Origin: Bremerella sp. TYQ1 | Lineage (GTDB): Bacteria > Planctomycetota > Planctomycetia > Pirellulales > Pirellulaceae | Length of the DNA stretch: 64,000 bases | Reading direction: 5' to 3' | NCBI RefSeq assembly: GCF_020150455.1 | Contig: NZ_CP083740.1 | Span: 2,914,001 to 2,978,000 of the forward strand | Shown here: positions 10,029 to 19,174 of the stretch, piece by piece | Numbering within the stretch: position 1 is the stretch's first letter | Layout: every line of letters begins with the position of its first letter | Position numbers and translations under genes: made by a program | Notes under the pieces: generated by a model | Told to the model about the DNA's origin: nothing | The model's input: the letters and a program-made list of their open reading frames with translations, nothing else | Databases searched by the model: none

Positions 10029-10829
10029 TTACTCTGCCTCAGCCAGCGAATACTCGGACAACTCTTGTTCTTCGTAGGCTTTCTTCAGCCATGCCTTGAA
10101 ATCGCTTGCCGACTCGACAGTGACTTGGCCCTTCATCTTGTAGTGCCCCCAGCCACAAAGTTCTGCACAAACGATATCGTACTTTCCATCTTTTACTGGC
10201 TTGAACCAAACAAACTGCTTCATGCCAGGCACGACATCCTGTTTCTCTCGGAAGTTCGGTAGAAAGAAACTGTGCAGAACATCTTCGCTTGTGATCTCCA
10301 GAACGACTTCCTCGTCGCGTGGAACATGCAAGTCGTTCGTCAGGTAAATGTCGTCCGGAGTATCAAACTTCTGATCGTCGCCGGGATATTGAATCTTCCA
10401 TTCAAATTGACGCCCGGTCACACGAGCGATCGGTGGCTTCGGCTGACCGTTTTCCAACGTCGGACGTCGCATACGTGCCCCTGCCCAGGCATCCATTTGA
10501 TAGATGGCCAGAAAAAGCAGGATGACGGCTGGAATGACCGACCAAATCACTTCCAAAAAGTGACTTCCGTGCGAGTAGACCACCGGACCATCGTTCTGTT
10601 TTTCGTCGTACTTCCACAAAAACCAAAACAACAAAAGCCCCGTCCCAACGAACACAATCCCGGTAAGCCACAGGATGAAATAGAAGAGATGATCGATGCT
10701 GTGATCAGCAACAACCAACTCTGGGAACCAGTGCCCTTGCAGCGGATACCAACCCATGGCGGACCACACAAAAAGTGCGACGCCCAAGATTGGGATGCTG
10801 AGAAATATCAGACTCCAGAATCTTCCCAC
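10029..10829 (-). CDS. ctaC: Cytochrome c oxidase subunit II
   Basis: 266 residues. An N-terminal hydrophobic stretch and two membrane helices (about 47-72 and 90-111) are followed by a periplasmic cupredoxin domain. All CuA ligands are present: H186 (VLHSFF), C221, E223, C225, H229 and M232 in the CAELCGWGHYKM motif. There is no C-terminal cytochrome c domain, so this is not a caa3 fusion; the separate diheme cytochrome upstream probably donates electrons. Start is GTG at 10829 with GGAGAG about 8 bases upstream. It accepts electrons at CuA and passes them to subunit I. Confidence 0.95.
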   Translation of the reverse strand: MGRFWSLIFLSIPILGVALFVWSAMGWYPLQGHWFPELVVADHSIDHLFYFILWLTGIVFVGTGLLLFWFLWKYDEKQNDGPVVYSHGSHFLEVIWSVIPAVILLFLAIYQMDAWAGARMRRPTLENGQPKPPIARVTGRQFEWKIQYPGDDQKFDTPDDIYLTNDLHVPRDEEVVLEITSEDVLHSFFLPNFREKQDVVPGMKQFVWFKPVKDGKYDIVCAELCGWGHYKMKGQVTVESASDFKAWLKKAYEEQELSEYSLAEAE

Positions 10830-10912
10830 CAGGGACTCTCCTACTTCCAGCCGTGGCTGTCATTTGCCAGGGGCGATCAAAAATCACCTGGCATCCATCG
10901 ATGTTCGCGTTG

Positions 10913-12211
10913 TTAGTTTCGTACCCGGACGTTCTCTTGTTCGTGCTCCGGCGGTTGGCTCAAGCTGTCATACGGCAATCCCTTGCGGACGTAGTCGACA
11001 ACGTGCCAGATTTCCTCTTCGGAAAGCTGCTGAGCAGCCGGCATCTTCGCCCCTTCAATCCCGTTTCGGATTCGCCAGTACACGTCTACCGGACGTCGAC
11101 CACCACGGAAGTTGCCGAGTCGCAAGTTACGCGGATCGAGCTTCCGGGGCGGTAGTGCCCCTAACGCCATAAACTGATCCAAGTTCTCAGGAGCTTTCGG
11201 ATCGAAATATTCTTCCGTCCAGTCGTCGTAGAACATTTCCGCCGTTTGTCCGTCGCCGACAGCCGATTGCCCATGGCATGTCGCACAGCCCCCTTTGTTG
11301 AAAAAGAGATCGCGACCTGCGGCCAACGATTCCTGCAACTCGGTTTCTGGCTTCGCTGGCACTTCGGTCACGTTCTCGTAAGCAAAAGCCCAGCTTTCGA
11401 CGATCGGAGCCAGGAAATCTTCTTGAACGACCACAGGATCGGTCAATTCTTCAATCGCCGCGTCGAGATCTTCTTTTTCCTCCTGAATATCTTCCGGAGT
11501 CAGACTGTCGACATACTCTTGCTCTTCCTGGCTCCGTCTGTCAGTTGGCTTCACGACAGACGTATCGAGATCAGAAAATTCGAGCAGCAGATTTCGCTCG
11601 AGTTCGCCTCGAATCGAGAGATACTTCACGTACTGAACGAGGGCTTCGATTTCCTCTTCCGGCAGCAAGGCAAAACTAGGCATCGCCGTCCCAGGAACAC
11701 CGTTGACCAAGACTCGCTTCAAATCGTCATGGGTCGGAGGCGAGCCGGTCTTCGTCGACTTCCACTTGTATTTTCCATTGCGGAAGTTTCGTGGATAAGG
11801 ATTCAAAAAGGCGGCCGTTGGACCAGCACCATCGCCAGAGATACCGTGGCAATGAACACAGTGTTGGCGGTAGAGACCGCGAGGTGTTCCATCTTCATCG
11901 CTGCCATATGGGCCAGCTGCCATCTTCAGATGGTCGAGATCCATCACCTCTTCCACATCCGGCACTTCAGGCACGATAGGCTCGTCAGGCGTGCCGAACG
12001 ATTCGTCTAAGATTTTGGCAATCGGATCAATTTGGTATTTCTGATCGAGCGTTGCTCCAAGCGAGACTTCCGTCTTGCGCATCGCGATCCGATTTAGCTC
12101 GAATTGTGCTGGCTCCGAAGAGCATCCGACGATCACCCCAACCAGTGCGGCCAATACCAGGCCTCCCGCCCAGTGATGCCCGCCAAACTCAGGGGCTTGG
12201 CTAATTCGCAT
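10913..12211 (-). CDS. Diheme cytochrome c lipoprotein
   Basis: 432 residues from the ATG at 12211. An N-terminal lipoprotein signal has its lipidated Cys at about 30 (VIVGC). Two class I cytochrome c domains follow: heme 1 at CVHCH (118-122) with a likely axial Met in GTAMPSF (M177), and heme 2 at CATCH (309-313) with a likely axial Met in GAKMPAAQ. The linker between them (about 205-295) is strongly acidic. The gene is first in the respiratory operon, 83 bases before ctaC, so it is the likely electron donor to the CuA site. A longer frame back to 12304 adds a hydrophilic leader before the lipoprotein signal and is unlikely. Confidence 0.9.
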   Translation of the reverse strand: MRISQAPEFGGHHWAGGLVLAALVGVIVGCSSEPAQFELNRIAMRKTEVSLGATLDQKYQIDPIAKILDESFGTPDEPIVPEVPDVEEVMDLDHLKMAAGPYGSDEDGTPRGLYRQHCVHCHGISGDGAGPTAAFLNPYPRNFRNGKYKWKSTKTGSPPTHDDLKRVLVNGVPGTAMPSFALLPEEEIEALVQYVKYLSIRGELERNLLLEFSDLDTSVVKPTDRRSQEEQEYVDSLTPEDIQEEKEDLDAAIEELTDPVVVQEDFLAPIVESWAFAYENVTEVPAKPETELQESLAAGRDLFFNKGGCATCHGQSAVGDGQTAEMFYDDWTEEYFDPKAPENLDQFMALGALPPRKLDPRNLRLGNFRGGRRPVDVYWRIRNGIEGAKMPAAQQLSEEEIWHVVDYVRKGLPYDSLSQPPEHEQENVRVRN

Positions 12212-12330
12212 TGTGTGTTCCAGTTTGCCGCCGCGGTCTCGCGACTGCCTGCTGCCATTTGAAATTAACAGGAAATTGAACGGTCTTGTCCCGTGCTCTT
12301 CCACTAGGAGAACCGATCACTCGGTCTCGA

Positions 12331-12365
12331 AATAAACAAACGCGGACCAACCGAAACGCCGCGTT
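12331..12365 (-). terminator. Probable intrinsic terminator of the cupredoxin pair
   Basis: Arms AACGCGG (12339-12345) and CCGCGTT (12359-12365) pair perfectly. Read leftward, the stem is followed by a T-rich run (TTTGTTTATTT). It lies just past the stop of the 12384 gene and before the cytochrome c gene, so it probably separates the cupredoxin unit from the oxidase operon. The T-run is interrupted, hence moderate confidence. Confidence 0.5.
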
Positions 12366-12383
12366 CAAAAAAATGTACGACTT

Positions 12384-13166
12384 CTACTTCAAAAGATCTG
12401 CATCGATGATGATCTCGCCCAAATCGTTTTTCCCTGGGCGAACGGTAACCTCTACGATTCCCTTGCGATCTTTGGAAACTTCTCCCCCAATCTCCATTCG
12501 GTCAATAGTTCCTGGGAGTTTGTGCCAGACTTGGAACTTGTGCGTCCCCACCGGCAGGTTTTCGATGGTGAAATTACCCTCTTCGCCGGAAACTGCCATG
12601 TAAGGTGATTCACGGACAATGATGCTGGCCGTCATCCAGGGAAAAATCCCATTCATGACATCCATCGGATAACGCTCTTCCACGGTAAAAACCCGACTTC
12701 GCTTTTCGCCAGGCTTCAACAAAAAGTTGAATGCCGCATTCGCAAATCCTGCGATGTTGAAGTTGTGCAAAACCGGGTCAGCATTCACAAATCCGACCGC
12801 TTGGCCAGTCTGCACCATGCTGATTTGCGGTTTGAACAAACAGCCTTCGCTCGCTATCTCGACAGGCGTTTTATTCAGCGTGTCATACATCGAATGCGGT
12901 TTAGGAGTTGCCTGACCACGATCGACGTAGAGCCAAACCGCGACATCTTTTAAACCGTCATTTTTCCCAATACGTAAGCGTGGATCGACCAGCGGATCAG
13001 CGCAAATTGCGGCGACACGACGTGGTACGGCTAACGCTGGCAATGCGGCTGGCTGCCCTTTCACAACAAAGCGACCGGTAATGGTTCCCCACTGCTGCGC
13101 AAAAGCGTCCTGGGCAACAAAGCCCAGGACGATCAGCGTTAGCAGTGCGGCGTACACCGTCTTCAT
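12384..13166 (-). CDS. Secreted cupredoxin-like protein with degenerate copper site
   Basis: 260 residues with a signal peptide (about 1-24, cleavage near AFAQQ). A plastocyanin-like domain (about 105-190) is followed by a carboxypeptidase-regulatory-like beta domain (about 190-255; GEEGNFTIENLPVGTHKFQVWH). It is a clear paralogue of the gene immediately upstream (13192-13971, 25-base gap), and the two align along their whole length. Where the paralogue has C171 and H174 of a type-1 copper site, this copy has N172 and F175; H134 and M178 remain. It therefore probably does not bind copper in the usual way. Its role is unknown. The position next to the oxidase operon suggests a respiratory or copper-related function. 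Confidence 0.83.
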   Translation of the reverse strand: MKTVYAALLTLIVLGFVAQDAFAQQWGTITGRFVVKGQPAALPALAVPRRVAAICADPLVDPRLRIGKNDGLKDVAVWLYVDRGQATPKPHSMYDTLNKTPVEIASEGCLFKPQISMVQTGQAVGFVNADPVLHNFNIAGFANAAFNFLLKPGEKRSRVFTVEERYPMDVMNGIFPWMTASIIVRESPYMAVSGEEGNFTIENLPVGTHKFQVWHKLPGTIDRMEIGGEVSKDRKGIVEVTVRPGKNDLGEIIIDADLLK

Positions 13167-13191
13167 TGCAAGGCACCCCAGACGGGTCGCG

Positions 13192-13971
13192 TTACTTCAA
13201 GTCGCCACCGTCGACAGCGATATCACCCAGGTCGTTGTCGCCTGCTTTCACGGTGATTTCGAGCAAGCCTTTACGATCCTTGACCTTCTTACCACCAACG
13301 GTCATTTCCTTGATGGTGCCAGGAACTTCGTGCCAGATTTGCAGCTTGTGTTCGCCAACCGGCAGGTTCTTGATCTCGAACGAACCATCTTCTGCAGTCA
13401 CTGCCATGTAAGGCAATTCGCGAACGACAATCTTGGCTGACATCCAAGGATGGATCGAGCAGCTGGCGTTCATCGGGTAACGCTCTTCGCTGTCAAACTT
13501 GTGCTCGTAAACACCACCAACAGGAACAAGATTATTCATGCCAGCGTTGGCGAAACCTTCAACTTTGAAGTTGTGGGGGATCGGATCCGAATTCTTAAAT
13601 TCAACAGGCTGTCCGACCATTACCGTGGCAATGTGAGGTGCGTAAAGACAAGCCTTGTTGTCGATCACCACAGGCTTTTTCGCAGCAGCTTCGTATTCAG
13701 GATGAACCTCAGGGGCCTTAGCGCCGCGATCGAGATAAAGCCAGATCGCAACATTCTTCAAGCCGTTATCAGCACCGACTTCGATCGAAGGGTCTGGCAA
13801 GTTAGGGCCGCAGAACTCTGCATCCTTGGTCACGTTCATCGGAGGCAAAGCCTTGACGTCGCCATCGACAACAAAGCGACCGGTAACGGTGCCCCATTCC
13901 TGAGCGACAGCGTTTTGAACGCATACACCCAGTACAGCCAAGATCATCAATCCAAGTTGTGTCTTCTTCAT
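13192..13971 (-). CDS. Secreted plastocyanin/methylamine-utilisation-like cupredoxin
   Basis: 259 residues with a signal peptide (about 1-23, NAVAQ). The cupredoxin domain (about 105-185) keeps a full type-1 copper ligand set: H133 in PHNF and C171, H174, M177 in CSIHPWM. A C-terminal beta-sandwich domain with the GSFEIKNLPVGEHKLQIWH pattern (carboxypeptidase regulatory-like) follows. A strong AAGGAG ribosome site lies 6 bases before ATG. It heads a two-gene unit with the degenerate paralogue. A periplasmic electron carrier or copper-binding protein supporting the oxidase is the best guess. Confidence 0.87.
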   Translation of the reverse strand: MKKTQLGLMILAVLGVCVQNAVAQEWGTVTGRFVVDGDVKALPPMNVTKDAEFCGPNLPDPSIEVGADNGLKNVAIWLYLDRGAKAPEVHPEYEAAAKKPVVIDNKACLYAPHIATVMVGQPVEFKNSDPIPHNFKVEGFANAGMNNLVPVGGVYEHKFDSEERYPMNASCSIHPWMSAKIVVRELPYMAVTAEDGSFEIKNLPVGEHKLQIWHEVPGTIKEMTVGGKKVKDRKGLLEITVKAGDNDLGDIAVDGGDLK

Positions 13972-14509
13972 TAGTAACTCCTTAGTCGGACTCTTCTCTC
14001 AGGTGGGAGATTTGTTTAGGAAGGCCACGAAGAGCATAGGGAGTCCAACGCCCGGGGGGACGTCTTATTCCACTCCACATTATAAACATCTACTGCTCGT
14101 GTGCCTGAGTTTTCTGTCGCACCCGAATGAGGGGAGCGCAATCTGTTTAATTTACGACTCTTACGACATCAATTCCACCCCCTTGGAGATGGTTTCAAAC
14201 GTGTGTAAAAGTTCTCAAAAGCAGGGAGATCTGCTAACAGCCAACAGTGGCAGGCACCGCAAAACGGCGGATAGGTGGGACTTCTTCGCAGTTTGCCTGT
14301 TTTACCAGACGCATCGCCTGGAACAAGCCTAAAGATCTTCCATATACCGTCACTTTTTGGCCAAACTTGCCGCAAATTATTCGGCAATTGTCCGATTTCA
14401 ACCAAGATGTCTGATTTCACCCAGGTGGTGAGCGAAACACTCCGAATTTGCTACACTGCGTGATTGTCCTTTTTGATTGTTTTAGCGCCTTCATCCCGGC
14501 AGCGATGTT
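13972..14509. other. Divergent intergenic region
   Basis: This 538-base gap lies between the start of the cupredoxin gene (minus) and purD (plus) and should hold both promoters. Open frames of 83-109 codons in it have no recognisable domain and atypical composition. I see no RNA gene, terminator or convincing repeat. Confidence 0.5.
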
Positions 14510-15805
14510 ATGAACGTATTGGTCCTTGGTTCTGGTGGACGCGAGCACGCGTTAGCTTGGAAGTTGTCACAGAGTTCCCGCGTGCGAAACGTTTTTGTCG
14601 CTCCAGGAAACGCTGGCACCCAAATCGATGCGGAAAACGTCCCCATTCCGGAAACCGACTTTGCGGAACTCGTTTCCTTCGCCAAACGGAATGACGTTGG
14701 CTTAACGGTAGTTGGCCCTGAAGCACCTCTTGTTGCTGGTGCCGTCGACTACTTCAAGGAACAAGGACTCACGATCTTCGGCCCCAACAAAGCCGCCGCC
14801 CAACTGGAAGGCAGTAAATCTTTCTGCAAGCAGACCCTCCGTAGCGCTGACGTTCCGACAGCCGACTATCGCGTCTTCCGTGAAGCAGATGCGGCGGCAC
14901 GGTACATCAAGGACCGCTTCCCACACGAAGGGGAAGATGTCAACGTGGTCGTTAAAGCAGATGGACTTGCTGCCGGCAAAGGGGTTACCGTTTGCGATAC
15001 CGCGGAAGAGGCTTTGGAAGCGATCGATCAAATTGGTCGTCAACGCGTCTTCGGTGACGCCGGCGCACAAATCATCATCGAAGAACGTCTCGATGGCGAA
15101 GAGGCCAGTGTGCTGGCAATCACCGATGGAAAAACCATCCTGACACTTCCACCGGCTCAAGATCATAAGCCTGCCTACGACGACGACCAAGGACCAAACA
15201 CCGGCGGCATGGGAGCCTACTCCCCTACCCCGCTAGTCACGCCTCAGGTCATGCAGATGGTCCAGGAGAAGGTACTCGTTCCGACCGTCCACGGTATGAA
15301 GCGGGCCCGAAACCCATTCCAAGGTGTCCTCTACGCCGGACTGATGATGACCAACCAGGGCCCGAAGGTCCTGGAGTACAACGTTCGCTTTGGCGACCCG
15401 GAATGCCAACCGATCTTGATGCGTCTGAAGTCGGACTTGGTCGACATCCTGGAAGCTTGTGCCGAAGGGCGACTCGATTCGATCGATCCTCCGGAATGGG
15501 ATACACGTCCCTCCGTTTGTGTCGTGATGGCCTCCGAGGGCTACCCCGGCAGCTACGAAAAAGGCAAGCCTATCCGTGGCTTGGAGGAAGCAGCAAAGCT
15601 AGAAGACGTAAAAGTATTCCACGCAGGCACCAAAATGGAAGGCGATCAGGTGGTTACCAATGGTGGTCGCGTGCTGGGCGTGACCGCAATCGGCGATACC
15701 ATTTCGGCCGCCAAGCTGAAGGCCTATACGGCCGTCAAATGTATCCGCTGGGATGGTGCCTGGTGCCGCAAGGATATTTCCGACAAAGCGCTACGACATT
15801 CGTAA
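14510..15805 (+). CDS. purD: Phosphoribosylamine--glycine ligase
   Basis: 431 residues, full length for PurD. The N-terminal domain begins MNVLVLGSGGREHALAWKL, the classic GARS start. The ATP-grasp domain includes the VVKADGLAAGKGV loop (about 147-159), and the conserved QDHKPAYDDDQGPNTGGMG motif (about 218-236) and NVRFGDPECQ are present. It ligates glycine to 5-phosphoribosylamine in step 2 of purine synthesis, in the cytoplasm. The gene stands alone on the plus strand and is closed by a strong intrinsic terminator 25 bases downstream. Confidence 0.97.
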   Translation: MNVLVLGSGGREHALAWKLSQSSRVRNVFVAPGNAGTQIDAENVPIPETDFAELVSFAKRNDVGLTVVGPEAPLVAGAVDYFKEQGLTIFGPNKAAAQLEGSKSFCKQTLRSADVPTADYRVFREADAAARYIKDRFPHEGEDVNVVVKADGLAAGKGVTVCDTAEEALEAIDQIGRQRVFGDAGAQIIIEERLDGEEASVLAITDGKTILTLPPAQDHKPAYDDDQGPNTGGMGAYSPTPLVTPQVMQMVQEKVLVPTVHGMKRARNPFQGVLYAGLMMTNQGPKVLEYNVRFGDPECQPILMRLKSDLVDILEACAEGRLDSIDPPEWDTRPSVCVVMASEGYPGSYEKGKPIRGLEEAAKLEDVKVFHAGTKMEGDQVVTNGGRVLGVTAIGDTISAAKLKAYTAVKCIRWDGAWCRKDISDKALRHS

Positions 15806-15830
15806 ATGTACGCCGCGACACTTCGAAATA

Positions 15831-15866
15831 AAAAAGGGCAACACCAAAAGGCGTTGCCCTTTTTTT
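15831..15866. terminator. Bidirectional intrinsic terminator (purD / NHL protein)
   Basis: A long A/T-flanked hairpin with arms AAAAAGGGCAAC and GTTGCCCTTTTT, extended by CC/GG after one mismatch, closes an AAAA loop. It has a T-run on the plus strand and a T-run on the minus strand, and lies between the convergent purD and NHL-repeat genes. It fits termination of both. Confidence 0.9.
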
Positions 15867-15871
15867 ATTAG

Positions 15872-17923
15872 TTACCAGAAGAACCACCATGGATCAAACG
15901 GGAACCACTTGCTTGGGCCAAACTCGTCGAAGCCAAAGCGTGGGTGATAGAACTCTGGGTTTTCTGGGGGACCGATAAGTGGCGTTTTAACAGGCGTCGC
16001 AACTCCGATAAATTGCACGAGACCATCGCCACCGATGACGTCCTGTTTCGTCGAGTCGAGCGTCCAGTTGTTACAAATCCAAACATTACCCGAAGCGTCG
16101 ATCTGCAAACCTGTGATGTGCTGGAACGAAGGATTGGAGAAGCTAAACAGCAACTCACCTCGATCTCGCCCCTTGCCCTGCATGACCGAAATCCTAGGAG
16201 GAGCCATCGCGGCGTTTGGACTGGAGCTCGGGTCGTTGGTGAAACTGGCGACCCAAATTTGATTGCTTCCATCAACCGCAAGTCCCCAACCATGCGTGCT
16301 CGGATCGGCTTCAAAGTCGGTTGCCTCAAAAGTGCGACGATCGATGAAGGTGACTTTATTCGACTCGAAATTGCTGATCCACCCATTTCCCTTCTGATCG
16401 ATCGCAATCGTCTTCGGTGATGAGAAATCGCCATACTTACGAAGCAAATTGGTATCAGGAGCTTGTCCAAGACCTGGCGAATCGATCTGGGCGACGACTT
16501 TGATCTTGCCTCGGTTATTCAGCTTCAAGACGGCCACGTTGCCGACACCGATCGGGGCAAAGCCCGAGTTGGCAACCCACGCTCTACCGCGAGCGTCGAT
16601 TGCCACACTAAACGGCTTGCGAACAATCAGCCCATCATTTTTGCCTTCGGGAAAGGTAATCGAATTTCGGCGATTCCCTTTAATAAAGACAGTGATCGAA
16701 CCGTTGGAAAGCGGATCACTCGAGTCGCCCATGTTCGTAACCCACAGATTGCCATCCTGATCGATTGCCGTCCCCATTGCTTTTACAGGAGGATCTTCGT
16801 CGTAGACCGTGGATGGAATGTAGCTGCGGAAACGCCCCCGCGAATTGAACGAAACGATATCGCCGTTCCCAAAGTTCGAGATCCAGCAATTGTCCGATTG
16901 ATCGATCGAAATGCCGTAGCCCGATCCACTAAGAAGCGGGTTGATAATGGGGCTGCCGAGAATTGGTTCGCCTGTCGGGCTCAGGACAGTGAGTTGCTCT
17001 CCTGGATCGACATCGGGTGGCGAGTTGTTGAAGTTATTGTTGACCCACACGTTCCCTTTAGAGTCAAACGCCGTTCGTCCCGGAGCGTTGAAGCCACCTT
17101 CGGTGAAGTGGAGCATCAGAATCCATGCTTCCGGTGCCCGCAACAGCATCGGTCGATAAAGCGGAGCGGTTTGAGCCAACAGCAACAGCGAATCGTTATC
17201 GAACGTTGCCGGGTTTCGGGCGATGTTATGAATCGCCTCAAATGTGTTTGTCGGCGCCGGGGCTCCGACAGGAGTGGTCAGCGCGAACAAGGCGTCACAA
17301 GCGGCACCGGAACCATCGGTCGCACATGCGACAAGCATATTGGCCAGCGAATACATTCGCTGACGAGCTTGGGTACTTCGTGGATACTGCCGAAGCGTAC
17401 TCCCGTTGTTCTGATTAGAAACGACTGCTCCTGCTTCCCCAGATTGCACGTCAACCAGGTTCGTTGTCGTGGCAAACGCATTGTCTAAGCCAGGAGAGAA
17501 TCCGTAGATTTGATGTCCATCAATAAACTGGGCACAGGCGAACGCGGTCGCCACAGTGGTAAGCTCGTTGACGACGACTGCCTGAGAAAGATCTTTGCCC
17601 ACTTGTCCTAGCGTGGCCGCGAAAACCAATTCGCTTTGCCCCGGTGCACCATCCGAAACAACGACATACAACAAGTCTTTGTAACTCGCTCGACGATAGT
17701 TGACGCTAAAGATACCGTCCTCATCGGTAGTCCCTGCATCCAGCAGATGGGCTCGCCCCCAACCGGCCGAAAAGAGTTCGACGTGAACATTTTCCAGTGG
17801 CATGTCTCCGGCAGTAACGACACCGGTGATCAGCCGACGCCCTTGAGCGAATGAATTTTCCGGCACCAACAAACAAAGTACGGCTGCGAGAATCGCTGCC
17901 ACGCCGAACGTGCGAACAAACAT
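15872..17923 (-). CDS. Secreted NHL/SMP-30-type beta-propeller protein
   Basis: 683 residues from the ATG at 17923, which has GAGGTG 8 bases upstream; a frame-extending GTG 9 bases earlier lies inside that ribosome site. A signal peptide (about 1-27, ending NSFAQG) is followed by a carboxypeptidase-regulatory-like domain (about 30-85; RLITGVVTAGDMPLENVHVELF), a helical region (about 100-235) and a beta-propeller (about 255-660). The propeller has repeated NxWVxNxG strands such as GNVWVNNNFN, DNCWISNFGNGDI, GNLWVTNMGDSS and GNGWISNFESNKV. Such NHL/virginiamycin-lyase-like propellers bind ligands or act as lactonases or lyases; no catalytic set could be assigned. Probably periplasmic or extracellular. 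Confidence 0.85.
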   Translation of the reverse strand: MFVRTFGVAAILAAVLCLLVPENSFAQGRRLITGVVTAGDMPLENVHVELFSAGWGRAHLLDAGTTDEDGIFSVNYRRASYKDLLYVVVSDGAPGQSELVFAATLGQVGKDLSQAVVVNELTTVATAFACAQFIDGHQIYGFSPGLDNAFATTTNLVDVQSGEAGAVVSNQNNGSTLRQYPRSTQARQRMYSLANMLVACATDGSGAACDALFALTTPVGAPAPTNTFEAIHNIARNPATFDNDSLLLLAQTAPLYRPMLLRAPEAWILMLHFTEGGFNAPGRTAFDSKGNVWVNNNFNNSPPDVDPGEQLTVLSPTGEPILGSPIINPLLSGSGYGISIDQSDNCWISNFGNGDIVSFNSRGRFRSYIPSTVYDEDPPVKAMGTAIDQDGNLWVTNMGDSSDPLSNGSITVFIKGNRRNSITFPEGKNDGLIVRKPFSVAIDARGRAWVANSGFAPIGVGNVAVLKLNNRGKIKVVAQIDSPGLGQAPDTNLLRKYGDFSSPKTIAIDQKGNGWISNFESNKVTFIDRRTFEATDFEADPSTHGWGLAVDGSNQIWVASFTNDPSSSPNAAMAPPRISVMQGKGRDRGELLFSFSNPSFQHITGLQIDASGNVWICNNWTLDSTKQDVIGGDGLVQFIGVATPVKTPLIGPPENPEFYHPRFGFDEFGPSKWFPFDPWWFFW

Positions 17924-18409
17924 GAATAGCACCTCGATGATGCGGTTGAAGATGGGAATGTATCTTTGAGAGAGCGTGACGCGTCCTACCTAATGAACGA
18001 TCCTGATCACGCTTCCCGCCAATCACGATCCACAGAAAAAGACGCCGACTTGCTCAACAAATCGTTTCCAAAATCCTGCCTAAAAGGGGCCGCCTCATCA
18101 TTGCGGCAGCAATCCACCTACGGGGGAAAGCCTAATTGCACCATCGTGGTATTTCAATCGTCACCAAGATTAAATTTCCTACTCGTGATTTCACCATGCT
18201 GTCACGTCTTCCGGAGCAATGCGGAAGTTCCGCAGGTCGCCGGCAATTCGCCTAAGAAGCCGGGATGCCAATCGCCGGTGAATCGCGAAGAATGCATAGA
18301 ATTAACGCGACGCGATTGCCCAATTTGTGCAACGCCAAAACTGCGTATCCGCAGCAAGCAACCAAGATCGCCTCGTCGAGGAAGCGGAGCGAGAATTACT
18401 TGGCCCGCG
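17924..18409. other. Intergenic region upstream of NHL protein
   Basis: 486 bases between the NYN-protein stop and the NHL-protein start, both on the minus strand; it should contain the NHL promoter. A plus-strand frame through the gap continues antisense into the NYN gene and shows no domain. I see no RNA gene or strong terminator. Confidence 0.45.
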
Positions 18410-19117
18410 TTACGGATCTGGCCCGAAAAACTCTTCGGCGATCTTCTTCAAATAGTCGTCGGTGAAAACCCGAGGCGTCGGCTCTGTAGGTTGAGGCTTC
18501 GACGACTTTTTCTTAGGAGGGGCCGACTCAGGTTCTTCAACGGAGTTACCAGATGGTGGCGATGATTTAGGAGCAATGAACTCCGGCGGAGTCAATTCAT
18601 CGAAATCAATGTCCCCGAAGAATTCCATCCACTGATTCACTTCCGTGTCAGGCAAAGAAGGCATCTTCGGCTGCTTAGGAGGCGGAGGTTTTTTGGCCTC
18701 GAGTTGCTGACGCCGCTGACGTGTTTGCCTCATCAGGCGATACCAGCTGTCGCTATCGATCGCCTTGGCTTTTCTTCGCTTCGCGGCGCGTTGAACGCGA
18801 TGATCACTGGAAACGACCGTCAATCGCTTGGGGGCATGATGATCGCGGACTAACTCTTCGATCATCTCGTCCGCGTCGGCGTAGCCGGTTGCGAATCGAA
18901 CCGTGATCTGTTGGTGGTTATAGATTCGCGGCAATCCTGGCGGTGCTTTGGCCGAATCGAACACCACGACGGTCTGCGTCAATTCTTTTGGATCGATTAC
19001 TGAGAGTAAGGCATCCAGTAATGCACGGCGTTCCCCTTCAAAGGAGCCCTCGCCATCGACAGAACCGACGAGCCCGGCCGCGAAAAGCAGATTGTATCCA
19101 TCAATGATCAGCGGCAT
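18410..19117 (-). CDS. NYN-domain (YacP/Rae1-like) putative ribonuclease
   Basis: 235 residues. The N-terminal roughly 125 residues form a PIN-like NYN domain with the expected acidic residues: LIIDGYNLLF (D6), VVVFDSAKAPPG, YADADEMIEELV and VVSSDHRVQ. These match the YacP/Rae1 family of ribonucleases. The C-terminal half is rich in Pro, Lys and acidic residues, looks disordered, and ends with an EEFFGPDP-type tail. Rae1 cleaves mRNA on the ribosome in Bacillus; whether this planctomycete member does so is unknown. It follows the dihydroorotase homologue by 57 bases and is probably co-transcribed. Confidence 0.85.
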   Translation of the reverse strand: MPLIIDGYNLLFAAGLVGSVDGEGSFEGERRALLDALLSVIDPKELTQTVVVFDSAKAPPGLPRIYNHQQITVRFATGYADADEMIEELVRDHHAPKRLTVVSSDHRVQRAAKRRKAKAIDSDSWYRLMRQTRQRRQQLEAKKPPPPKQPKMPSLPDTEVNQWMEFFGDIDFDELTPPEFIAPKSSPPSGNSVEEPESAPPKKKSSKPQPTEPTPRVFTDDYLKKIAEEFFGPDP

Positions 19118-19174
19118 GGCAGCAGAAAATTCTCAGCTGCTGAAGGAACGTAGTTGCGAGCACGACTCGGTGCG

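Noticed and set aside
17966..18565. 199-codon plus-strand ORF
   Set aside because: Partly intergenic, partly antisense to the NYN gene; no domain or ribosome site.
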